Positions 42,363 to 49,898 of a DNA stretch of 64,000 bases are shown one piece after another (the stretch's first letter is position 1; every line of letters starts with the position of its first letter). The stretch comes from an uncultured Lachnospiraceae bacterium (GTDB lineage Bacteria > Bacillota > Clostridia > Lachnospirales > Lachnospiraceae), in contig CALWHG010000001.1 in the NCBI GenBank assembly GCA_944380315.1, positions 62,001 through 126,000 on the forward strand, given 5' to 3'. The translations under genes and the position numbers were made by a program. Under the pieces are notes generated by a model. That model was given only the letters and a program-made list of their open reading frames with translations. It was not told the DNA's origin and ran no database searches.

Positions 42363-43277
42363 ATGAAAACGCCGGCCATGCAAAACCAGCATTTTTACCA
42401 GCTCGACAGCCTCCGCGGGATCTTTATCCTGGGGATCGTTATTTATCATGTAAATGCTTCCTTTGGTGCTGCATTTTCTGAGTTCATGGCCAGGAGATTA
42501 CGCAGGCTTTATCCTCTATATATCCTTACCACTGTAGTGCAGCTTTGCCTCCGCATCCTGCTGAACGAGACACCTGGCATAACGGCAAAAGCCATACTTC
42601 TTAATGTCCTGATGATCCCAAGCGGATGGATAGATGATGGCCTTCCCTTCAACACTCCTCTCTGGTTTGTCAGCGTGCTCATGCTTTGCTATATCATTTT
42701 CTTTGCCCTCTGCAGGCTCTCGGGAAAGGATGGCAGGAGATATATGGCTATGGTGATATTGCTTATGCTTTGGGGACTTGTGCTGGAGATCGGTAACTTC
42801 GACATACCCTTTTGCTATAACTACAATGGTGAAGGCCTACTGAATTTCTTCGCTGGCTGCCTGCTGCTTGAGGCGTATTCGAGTTTAGACAAGTCATATA
42901 TAAGGAAGCTTTCGACTTTGGGGATGGCTGCGATCTGTCTTCTGGGTGCGTTTTCCATATTTGGCGTGTTTCGGAATATGCCTGTAGATATGCGCTTTGT
43001 CATTACATTCCTCATCTGCCCTGCTTTGATATTGGCTGCTCTGACGGTCCCTGCGCTTAGTCTGGTGCTGACGCTTCGCCCGCTGGTGTTGCTTGGAAGT
43101 ATCAGCATGTCTGTCTTTTTCTGGCATGCCCCTCTTCTTAAGGCCTTTACCCTTTTGAGTCCATGGTTTGGCTTTTTTATCCATTCACCTCAGGCGGCAT
43201 TCCTGGCATATCTGTTGTTTGTGATATTTTTTTGTGCATTTCCGTTGCATTTCCCACAGCATTCCGCGCAAAAATGA
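42363..43277 (+). CDS. Acyltransferase-3 family protein, possibly shortened
   Basis: Membrane O-acyltransferase of ~304 residues. It opens with FYQLDSLRGIFILGIVIYHV, the family start with catalytic His, but then passes at once to MARRLRRLYPLYILTTVVQL. The usual ~50 residues between (second helix with FF-x-SGF) are absent, so I suspect an in-frame deletion and doubtful activity. Nine or so helices remain. Start: ATG 42363 or 42378; a GTG at 42330 overlaps the helicase stop. It lies directly after the helicase and before the superoxide reductase. Confidence 0.75.
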   Translation: MKTPAMQNQHFYQLDSLRGIFILGIVIYHVNASFGAAFSEFMARRLRRLYPLYILTTVVQLCLRILLNETPGITAKAILLNVLMIPSGWIDDGLPFNTPLWFVSVLMLCYIIFFALCRLSGKDGRRYMAMVILLMLWGLVLEIGNFDIPFCYNYNGEGLLNFFAGCLLLEAYSSLDKSYIRKLSTLGMAAICLLGAFSIFGVFRNMPVDMRFVITFLICPALILAALTVPALSLVLTLRPLVLLGSISMSVFFWHAPLLKAFTLLSPWFGFFIHSPQAAFLAYLLFVIFFCAFPLHFPQHSAQK

Positions 43278-43358
43278 GTTATAATATAAATACAGGAGAA
43301 GATAGTTTCCCCGGGAGGGGCTCATATCCATATATGATATGGAAGAAAAGGAGATAGT

Positions 43359-43733
43359 ATGGAACTTAAATTATATGTTTGTGGGCATTGTGGCAACATA
43401 GTCATGAAGCTGAAGGATTCGGGTGTGCCCGTGGTATGCTGCGGTGAGCCCATGAAGGAGCTTGTGGCAGGCACCACTGACGGAGCGCTTGAGAAGCATG
43501 TGCCCGTATGGAAGGAAGAGGACGGAGTAGTATATGTGACCGTAGGATCGGTGGAGCATCCCATGCTCCCTGAGCATTTTATCGAGTTCATAGTCCTGCA
43601 GACCAAGGACGGGGTACAGGTAAAGAAGCTTGAGCCCGGTGAGGAGCCGAAGGCAAGCTTTGCTCTGAAGGCTGGAGATGAGGTGGAGGCAGTATATGAG
43701 TACTGCAACCTTCACGGACTCTGGAAGGCCTGA
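43359..43733 (+). CDS. dfx: Desulfoferrodoxin (superoxide reductase)
   Basis: A 124-residue non-haem iron protein that reduces superoxide to peroxide in the cytoplasm, a hallmark of anaerobes. N-terminal desulforedoxin-like centre: CGHCGN...VVCCGEPM gives four Cys ligands. Centre II ligands: EKHVPVW, SVEHPMLPEHFIEF and the Cys-His pair in YCNLHGLW near the C-terminus. Length is normal for the two-domain form. A site AAAAGGAGATAGT precedes ATG 43359, and a TATAAT-like -10 is present at 43280-43285. A GC-rich hairpin follows. Confidence 0.95.
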   Translation: MELKLYVCGHCGNIVMKLKDSGVPVVCCGEPMKELVAGTTDGALEKHVPVWKEEDGVVYVTVGSVEHPMLPEHFIEFIVLQTKDGVQVKKLEPGEEPKASFALKAGDEVEAVYEYCNLHGLWKA

Positions 43734-43820
43734 TGGAAGGGAGGCTCGATATCCGACAGCAGCCTGATAACAGCTCTATATCTGACAGGGTCGGCAAAGG
43801 CCTGACATAATATCTTACAG

Positions 43821-43849
43821 CGCCCGGCGGGACATGCTCCTGCCGGGCG
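43821..43849 (+). terminator. GC-rich hairpin after superoxide reductase gene
   Basis: CGCCCGGC and GCCGGGCG flank a 13-base loop. There is no good T-tract (TTGACTTAACTT follows), so termination strength is uncertain. Confidence 0.5.
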
Positions 43850-43878
43850 TTGACTTAACTTAAGCCAGATATTATATT
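43850..43878 (+). promoter_or_regulatory. Promoter for glf
   Basis: TTGACT (43850-43855), 17-base spacer, TATATT (43873-43878): near-consensus sigma-A promoter. Transcription would begin about 160 nt before glf. Confidence 0.72.
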
Positions 43879-43979
43879 AGTGTCATGAGCGCCTGTGTAC
43901 AAAACCGGGATCAGGAAATGATGCGGGATGGCAGGACGCAGGTACGGATGAGACGTTTGCGGACGGGAAAGAGATAGCA

Positions 43980-44031
43980 AAAAAGACATATTAAAGAGAC
44001 ATTTTAAAGAGAGATTTCAAAGAGACATTTT
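43980..44031 (+). repeat. Four 13-bp tandem units in the glf leader
   Basis: Units at 43980-43992, 43993-44005, 44006-44018 and 44019-44031, consensus AAAGAGACATTTT. Units 2 and 4 are identical, units 1 and 3 differ by a few bases. They end one base before the CAGGAGG ribosome site. Confidence 0.8.
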
Positions 44032-44043
44032 CAGGAGGATGAC

Positions 44044-45165
44044 ATGGCAGCATATGATTATTTGGTGGTAGGCTCGGGCCTTTACGGAGCGGTGTTTGCG
44101 AGGCAGGCGACAGATGCGGGCAAAAAGGTGCTGGTCATAGACCGTAGGCCCAACGTGGCGGGCAATGTATATACGGAGAAGATCGAGGGCATCAACGTGC
44201 ACAAGTACGGAGCCCATATCTTCCATACAAACAACAGGGAGGTCTGGGACTATGTGGGCCGCTTTGCCACCTTCAATCGCTTCACGAACTCTCCTGTGGC
44301 TAATTATCATGGAGAGCTGTATTCCCTGCCCTTCAACATGTATACCTTCAACAGGATGTGGGGAGTGGTCACACCGGAGGAGGCAGCTGAGAAGATAGAG
44401 GAGCAGAGGCGAGAGGCCGGTATCACGGAGCCTCGGAACCTGGAGGAACAGGCCATCAGCCTGGTGGGTACGGACATCTACGAAAAGCTGGTAAAGGGCT
44501 ATACGGAGAAGCAGTGGGGACGTCCCTGCAGCGAGCTTCCTTCCTTTATCATAAAGAGGCTGCCCGTGCGTCTCACCTTTGACAACAATTATTTCAATGC
44601 CCTTTATCAGGGCATCCCAGTAGGCGGCTACACCCGCATGGTGGAGCGTATGCTGGAGGGCATAGAGGTAAGGCTCGGTGTGGACTATCTGAAGGAGCAG
44701 GATGAGCTCAGGGCTCTGGCCGACAAGGTGGTATATACGGGAGCCATCGACGCTTACTTTGACTATAAGCTGGGACCTCTTGAGTATCGGAGCGTGCGCT
44801 TTGAGACAGAGGTGCTGGACAAGCCCAACTTCCAGGGCAATGCTGCCGTCAACTACACGGACCGTGAGACACCCTGGACCCGTATCATAGAGCACAAGTG
44901 GTTCGAGTTCGGAAAGGATGAGGAGGGCCATGACCTTCCCAAGACCGTCATATCCAGGGAGTACAGCTCCGAGTGGAAGCCCGGGGACGAGCCCTATTAT
45001 CCGGTAAATGACGAAAAGAACGGTAAGCTCTATCAGGAGTACCGTGCCCTGGCAGACAAAGAGGAGGGCATCATCTTCGGAGGACGTCTTGGTGAGTACA
45101 AGTACTATGACATGGATGCGGTCATAGCCTCAGCCCTTGACATGGCGAGGAAGGAGCTTGGCTGA
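44044..45165 (+). CDS. glf: UDP-galactopyranose mutase
   Basis: Flavoenzyme that interconverts UDP-galactopyranose and UDP-galactofuranose, the donor for galactofuranose-containing surface glycans. The 373-residue protein has the FAD-binding start YLVVGSGLYGAVFARQ, VIDRRPNVAGN, then KYGAHIFHTNNREVWDYV (typical active-site His region), FNMYTFNRMWG, KGYTEKQWGR, and IFGGRLGEYKYYDMD near the end; all as in functional Glf. ATG 44044 follows AGGAGG. Own promoter, long leader with tandem repeats and a strong terminator show it is a single-gene transcript. Confidence 0.96.
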   Translation: MAAYDYLVVGSGLYGAVFARQATDAGKKVLVIDRRPNVAGNVYTEKIEGINVHKYGAHIFHTNNREVWDYVGRFATFNRFTNSPVANYHGELYSLPFNMYTFNRMWGVVTPEEAAEKIEEQRREAGITEPRNLEEQAISLVGTDIYEKLVKGYTEKQWGRPCSELPSFIIKRLPVRLTFDNNYFNALYQGIPVGGYTRMVERMLEGIEVRLGVDYLKEQDELRALADKVVYTGAIDAYFDYKLGPLEYRSVRFETEVLDKPNFQGNAAVNYTDRETPWTRIIEHKWFEFGKDEEGHDLPKTVISREYSSEWKPGDEPYYPVNDEKNGKLYQEYRALADKEEGIIFGGRLGEYKYYDMDAVIASALDMARKELG

Positions 45166-45184
45166 AAACAGCATATAAAAAGAT

Positions 45185-45231
45185 AAGAGCTGCCCTGGAT
45201 CCGATGCTGCTGGATCCCTGGCAGCTCTTTT
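45185..45231 (+). terminator. Rho-independent terminator after glf
   Basis: AAGAGCTGCC pairs with GGCAGCTCTT, with an inner GGATCC/GGATCC stem, followed by TTT. Strong hairpin 19 bases after the glf stop. Confidence 0.85.
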
Positions 45232-45774
45232 AGATGCGTGGAGGCTTCAGTCATGTCTGGAACCTGTCTGAATCTGATCGAATATAGCTAAATACTTATG
45301 ATGCGCCCTTTAAGAGGTGGGGCCTTTAAGTATCCTGATATATTTTTTTTATTCTCTTAGCAATTCTTCATTATCGTATAACGGGTAAAGCAATAAGACG
45401 GAATAAGAAATGCGTGTGGCAAGTGAAATAGATCAACCTCCAGCAGCGTGTAAAACAGATGCTGCATGCATGCCTCAGAACGAAGAACAGTATAGCTGTC
45501 TGAGACCCCTTCTGTGTTCTGAAGGGTTGTATAGATACTATCACGAATTTACTTGTTTTATCAATAGGTATCTTTGTATGTATTGCACAAAATACACAGA
45601 TTCAATAAATTACATAACTTTTTGAGTATAGATATACGCTCAGCATAATTTTTGCCGCATTACAGGCAGGTGTCGCGGCGCAAAAAGGCGGGTGCCGCGG
45701 TGCGGTACGGACGTGGTGATGTGGAGTGACCGGGGATAGAGCAGACCCGTCATCAGCCGGAAAATGGCTTGGGT
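45232..45774 (+). other. Long intergenic region without a clear gene
   Basis: About 540 bp. A 71-codon frame at 45410-45625 has no ribosome site and an unlikely composition, so I do not call it. An imperfect hairpin (CCTCAGAAC near 45472 with GTTCTGAAGG near 45518) lies inside. The last part is GC-rich with the promoter of the carboxypeptidase gene. Confidence 0.5.
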
Positions 45775-45803
45775 TTGACATAGTCGGGCCAGGATGATAA
45801 ACT
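45775..45803 (+). promoter_or_regulatory. Promoter of the D,D-carboxypeptidase gene
   Basis: TTGACA (45775-45780), 17-base spacer, TAAACT (45798-45803). The coding start at 45816 is only 12 bases past the -10, so the transcript would have a leader of just a few bases and no ribosome site. Confidence 0.65.
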
Positions 45804-45815
45804 TTCCATGTTAAG

Positions 45816-47501
45816 ATGCGAAGGTCTTATATTCTAAACCGCATACTTAGCATTATTATGATGCTTGTTTTTATAGTCCCGTCCATGGCCGGGACGGCTT
45901 TTGGTGCAGTCTCCTGGCCGGACGGCTGCTATGTGGCCTCGGAGGGGGCATGCGTCATGGATGCGGATTCGGGCGTGGTGCTCTATGAGAAAAACGGCTA
46001 CGGGGCCTACTATCCTGCTTCCATCACCAAGGTCATGACAGCGCTGCTCACATTGGAGAACTGCGAGGACCTGACGGAGATGGTCACATTTTCCCGTGAG
46101 GCAGTGACCATAGAGGAGGACAACTCCACTATCATAGGTGCCTCTGAGGGAGACAGCCTGACAGTCCTTGACTGTCTTTACAGCCTGCTGTTCCAGTCGG
46201 CAAATGAGGTGGCAAATGCTCTGGCTGAGCATGTGGGTGCCAAGCATCCGGAGCTGAAGTCCGAGGGCGACAGCGATCGTGACGTGTTCGTAAAGATGAT
46301 GAACGAAAGGGCAGCAGAGATCGGCTGTACCAACACCCATTTCAACAATCCCTCGGGACTTACGGACCCTGACCATTATACCTCACCCTATGACATGTGT
46401 CTCATCATGGCAGAGGCCTGCAGGAACGACCGTTTTGTGGATATCGAGAGCCATACCTACTGGACCCATGCGCCCATAAAGCGCTATCCGGATCCGGACG
46501 ATCCCTGGAATACGGTCTATCCCAAGCACAGCATGCTGAAGCGGAACTCTGACAGGTATTATGAGGGGGCATTTGCAGGAAAGACCGGATATACCAGCTC
46601 AGCCGGCAACACTCTGGTCACTGCCTGCGAGCGTAACGGCATGACTCTGGTGGTCACGGTCATGAATGCTCACAACAACCATTACAACGACACCAAGAGG
46701 CTCTTTGACTATGGCTATGACAACTTTGAGTCTCTTTATGTAAATGACTACGACGATACGGCCTCCATGGTGGAGGAGGATCTGTCAGTATCCGGCATCT
46801 CCCTGGTAGAGGGAGTGACCCTGGGCATAGACGAGGACTGCAAGGTCACCATACCGAGAGGGGGAGAGTTTGCGGATATCACAAAGGAACTCAGCCTACT
46901 TGAGGATGGCAGCGCTCGCGTGATCTACAGCTATGGTGACAGGGCAGTGGGCAGCTCTGCCCTTTCGGTCATACCCTTTGGCGGGGATTCGGTACTTGAG
47001 GAGGCCTCGGAGGATCCTCTGTTTGACAGACTGACGGGCATTTCGGAGGCTGAGGCCGCGGAGACCGAGACTGGTCCTGAAAGCCTTGAAGCTGCAGGGC
47101 TTACAGAGAGCGTGGAGAATGCAGACGAAGAGAGCACAGCTCAGGCAGAGGCAGCAGCATTCAGTGCGGCGGAAGCCTCCCAGGAGACCGTGAGCTCAGG
47201 AGCCACTGTGGCAGCTGTACAGGCATCGTCCGAAGGTGCCTCGGCGGAGACTGCAGAGGAGGACGGTCCCATGTCCGGAGTGACCAGAGTGGTGCTCATG
47301 ATACTTGGTGCCGGTGTGGTCATATTTGCAGTGGCCATGCTCATCATGCTGCACATAGAGAAGCGTGAGGCAGCAGCCAGGGAAAGGCGCAGGAAGCGCA
47401 GGCTCCGCCATACCAGGGATCTGACGGGACAGCAGAATGTCAACATGGATCTGCTGGTGCAGCAAAGCTTAAGGAAAAATAAAAGGAAAAGAAAAAGATA
47501 G
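45816..47501 (+). CDS. D-alanyl-D-alanine carboxypeptidase (PBP5/DacF type)
   Basis: Trims the terminal D-Ala from peptidoglycan stem peptides outside the cell. Signal peptide at residues 1-30 (FIVPSMAGTAFGA). Serine-peptidase S11 motifs: S69-I-T-K72 (PASITKVM), S128-A-N130, and K256-T-G. The domain ends near residue 390, followed by a long Ala/Glu/Ser-rich linker (to ~487), one transmembrane helix (VVLMILGAGVVIFAVAMLIM) and a very basic tail rich in Arg/Lys. At 561 residues it is longer than DacA because of this C-terminal anchor. The NlpC/P60 gene follows 28 bases later. Confidence 0.93.
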   Translation: MRRSYILNRILSIIMMLVFIVPSMAGTAFGAVSWPDGCYVASEGACVMDADSGVVLYEKNGYGAYYPASITKVMTALLTLENCEDLTEMVTFSREAVTIEEDNSTIIGASEGDSLTVLDCLYSLLFQSANEVANALAEHVGAKHPELKSEGDSDRDVFVKMMNERAAEIGCTNTHFNNPSGLTDPDHYTSPYDMCLIMAEACRNDRFVDIESHTYWTHAPIKRYPDPDDPWNTVYPKHSMLKRNSDRYYEGAFAGKTGYTSSAGNTLVTACERNGMTLVVTVMNAHNNHYNDTKRLFDYGYDNFESLYVNDYDDTASMVEEDLSVSGISLVEGVTLGIDEDCKVTIPRGGEFADITKELSLLEDGSARVIYSYGDRAVGSSALSVIPFGGDSVLEEASEDPLFDRLTGISEAEAAETETGPESLEAAGLTESVENADEESTAQAEAAAFSAAEASQETVSSGATVAAVQASSEGASAETAEEDGPMSGVTRVVLMILGAGVVIFAVAMLIMLHIEKREAAARERRRKRRLRHTRDLTGQQNVNMDLLVQQSLRKNKRKRKR

Positions 47502-47529
47502 GCAGTTTTACTGTGTTAAGATAAACGGC

Positions 47530-49158
47530 ATGAGATTTGAAAGACTGATAAAATCGGGTTTGGCTGCGCTCCTTGCGGCAGGACTTCTGTCCGGCTGCGG
47601 GCTCAGCGCAGGTACTGAGTCTGCTGCGACTCCCGGGGATGTACCCTCAGAGCCTGCGGCAGTCATAAACATAGAAAATGATGCAGTGGAGGAGACTGAG
47701 GCCATAGTCCGTATGGGGCTTGACGGCGCAGTGCTCCCCACCATAGACGGAGTGACCACGGCTGCGGACAACGCGGAGCTGGCTCCCGTATATCTGAAGG
47801 TGGGAGACCAGCATACGGTGGTCAGCAGGCTGCAGGAAAGGCTCATGAGCCTGGGCTTCATGGACAACGATGAGCCGACCACCTACTATGGAGAGGCCAC
47901 AGCTGAGGCCGTGAAGCATTTTCAGAGACAGCTGGACATGACCGAGGACGGCATCTGCGGCACTGAGACCTGGGATGCCCTGTTTTCTGCCAGCGCTCCC
48001 TACTACCATGCTTCAAACGGAGACTCGGGTACGGATATCATACAGATGCAGCAGCGACTGTTTGAGCTGGGATATCTGACCGATGATTCCACCACGGGCT
48101 ACTTCGGCGATACCACAGAGGAGGCGGTCCGCAAGCTCCAGGAGACCAACGGCATAGGCGTGGACGGTACTGTGGGCCGCGAGACCCTGAACCTGCTTTA
48201 CAGTGACGAGGTCAAGGCCAACATCATAGCCCTCGGCGAGGAGTCTGAGCTGGTAAAACGATATCAGGAAAGGCTGTCAGCCCTGGGATACCTTCGGGGC
48301 GAGGTGGACGGCAACTTTGGAAACGCCACTCAGAACGCCATCAGGGAGTTCCAGTCCCGCAACGATCTGGTCGTGGATGGATACCTCGGTCCAGGCACCA
48401 TGACGGCCCTGGATTCAGGCACTGCCAAGCCCTTTGCACTGCGTGTCGGAGATGAGTCAGATTCAGTTACCTATATACAGAAGAGACTTAATCACTACGG
48501 ATATCTTTCCTCGGGACATGTGACCGGATACTTCGGCTCCATCACTGAGGCGGCCGTAAAGCAGTTCCAGCGCTACAACGGTCTCGGCCAGGACGGCACC
48601 GTAGGCGTGCAGACCATGGCCAAGCTTGAGTCAGACAACGCCACAAAGAAGCCTGCAAATGTAGCACAGGCTACGGGAGGCGGCTCCTCCTCGGGCGGAA
48701 GCTCCTCATCGGGTGGGTCCTCCTCAGGCGGCTCAAGCTCCCGTCCTTCAGGCGGCTCCTCCTCAGGTGTGGGCTCAGGCGGAGCTACGGTCAGCGGATC
48801 TGCTCAGGCTCTGATAAATGAGGCATCAAAGCATCTTGGCAAGCCCTATGTATGGGGAGCCAAGGGCCCCAATTCCTTTGACTGCTCAGGCTTCGTATAC
48901 TACTGCCTGAACCAGGTGGGCGTAAGTCAGTCCTACCTGACCTCCTCAGGCTGGAGGAATCCTGGCAGGTATCAGAGGATATCCAGCTTTGACAGTATCC
49001 AGGCCGGTGATATAGTGGTAGTAAGCGGCCATGTGGGCATAGCTGCCGGTGGCGGCACGGTCATAGACGCTTCGTCCTCTAACGGACGAGTGGTACATCG
49101 TTCTCTTTCCAGCTGGTGGAGGAACAACTTCATCGTGGCCTGGAGGATATTCGGATAA
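47530..49158 (+). CDS. Peptidoglycan-binding NlpC/P60 lipoprotein
   Basis: A 542-residue cell-wall endopeptidase. Lipoprotein signal with lipobox LLSGC near residue 22-26; four peptidoglycan-binding_1 repeats (roughly 85-150, 160-225, 235-295, 305-370), each with the Q-x-RL...GY/F...G.FG..T..AV..FQ pattern; a Ser/Gly-rich linker (~380-420); and a C-terminal NlpC/P60 domain with Cys452 (FDCSGFVYYCL) and His501 (GHVGIAAG). It would cleave peptide cross-links close to the membrane. Grouped with the carboxypeptidase upstream and a two-component system downstream, suggesting an envelope-maintenance operon. Confidence 0.93.
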   Translation: MRFERLIKSGLAALLAAGLLSGCGLSAGTESAATPGDVPSEPAAVINIENDAVEETEAIVRMGLDGAVLPTIDGVTTAADNAELAPVYLKVGDQHTVVSRLQERLMSLGFMDNDEPTTYYGEATAEAVKHFQRQLDMTEDGICGTETWDALFSASAPYYHASNGDSGTDIIQMQQRLFELGYLTDDSTTGYFGDTTEEAVRKLQETNGIGVDGTVGRETLNLLYSDEVKANIIALGEESELVKRYQERLSALGYLRGEVDGNFGNATQNAIREFQSRNDLVVDGYLGPGTMTALDSGTAKPFALRVGDESDSVTYIQKRLNHYGYLSSGHVTGYFGSITEAAVKQFQRYNGLGQDGTVGVQTMAKLESDNATKKPANVAQATGGGSSSGGSSSSGGSSSGGSSSRPSGGSSSGVGSGGATVSGSAQALINEASKHLGKPYVWGAKGPNSFDCSGFVYYCLNQVGVSQSYLTSSGWRNPGRYQRISSFDSIQAGDIVVVSGHVGIAAGGGTVIDASSSNGRVVHRSLSSWWRNNFIVAWRIFG

Positions 49159-49169
49159 GGAGGATCATG

Positions 49170-49880
49170 ATGGCACAGGAACAGCAGACCATACTTGTAT
49201 GTGACGACGACAAGGAGATAGTCGACGCCATATCGATATATCTTTCCGGTGAGGGCTTCAAGGTCATAAAGGCCTATGATGGCAAGGAGGCTCTGGCTCT
49301 CATGGAGACGGAGCATGTGGATCTCATCATCATGGACGTGATGATGCCGGAGCTCGACGGCATACACACGACCCTCAAGATCCGTGAGACCTCCTCGGTG
49401 CCCATCATCATACTGTCCGCCAAGTCCGAGGACACGGACAAGATACTGGGCCTCAACATAGGAGCCGACGATTATATATCCAAGCCCTTCAATCCACTGG
49501 AGCTGGTGGCCAGAGTCAAGTCCCAGCTTCGGAGATACACCAAGCTCGGCAACATCAGCGGCGCCCAGTCCCAGGCTGTCTATAAGTGCGGCGGCCTGAT
49601 GATAAATGATGACAACAAGGAGGTGTTCGTGGACGATGAGCCCGTGAAGCTCACGCCCATCGAATACAACATCCTCCTGCTCCTGGTGAAAAATGCGGGC
49701 AAGGTATTTTCCATAGACGAGATATTCCAGCAGATCTGGAATGAGGAGGCCATAGGTGCGGACAATACCGTGGCCGTACACATCAGACATATCAGGGAAA
49801 AGATAGAGATCAACCCCAGGGAGCCCAGATATCTCAAGGTGGTATGGGGAGTGGGCTACAAGGTGGAGAAGCAGCCCTGA
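49170..49880 (+). CDS. OmpR-family response regulator (VanR-like)
   Basis: Two-domain response regulator, 236 residues. Receiver: acidic pocket CDDDKEIVD near 11, phosphorylation site D56 (LIIMDVMMPELDG), S83 and K105 (ISKPFNPLEL). C-terminal winged helix from about residue 135 (GGLMINDDNKEVFVDDEPVK, LTPIEYNILLLLVKNAGKVF, HIRHIREKIEINP, KVVWGVGYKVE). ATG 49170 sits 6 bases after AAGGAGG; an ATG at 49167 is too close. The histidine kinase gene follows by 18 bases. Location suggests it regulates cell-wall genes. Confidence 0.95.
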   Translation: MAQEQQTILVCDDDKEIVDAISIYLSGEGFKVIKAYDGKEALALMETEHVDLIIMDVMMPELDGIHTTLKIRETSSVPIIILSAKSEDTDKILGLNIGADDYISKPFNPLELVARVKSQLRRYTKLGNISGAQSQAVYKCGGLMINDDNKEVFVDDEPVKLTPIEYNILLLLVKNAGKVFSIDEIFQQIWNEEAIGADNTVAVHIRHIREKIEINPREPRYLKVVWGVGYKVEKQP

Positions 49881-49898
49881 CGCTGACGAGGTGTCCCA

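Larger units (their letters stand above)
43734..44043 (+). other. Intergenic region: hairpin, promoter and leader of glf
   Basis: 310 bp with no gene. It contains the hairpin at 43821-43849, a strong promoter at 43850-43878, a ~160-nt leader and a block of four 13-bp tandem units (43980-44031) immediately before the ribosome site of glf. Confidence 0.6.

Noticed and set aside
43280..43285. Full promoter for the superoxide reductase gene
   Set aside because: A TATAAT is present, but no convincing -35 lies 16-18 bases upstream, so only the -10 is mentioned.
44017..44931. Minus-strand open frame opposite glf
   Set aside because: Shadow of the strong glf coding pattern; no start signal and no domain.
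45410..45625. 71-codon ORF between glf and the carboxypeptidase
   Set aside because: No ribosome site, unusual cysteine content with no spacing pattern, and codon use unlike either neighbour.
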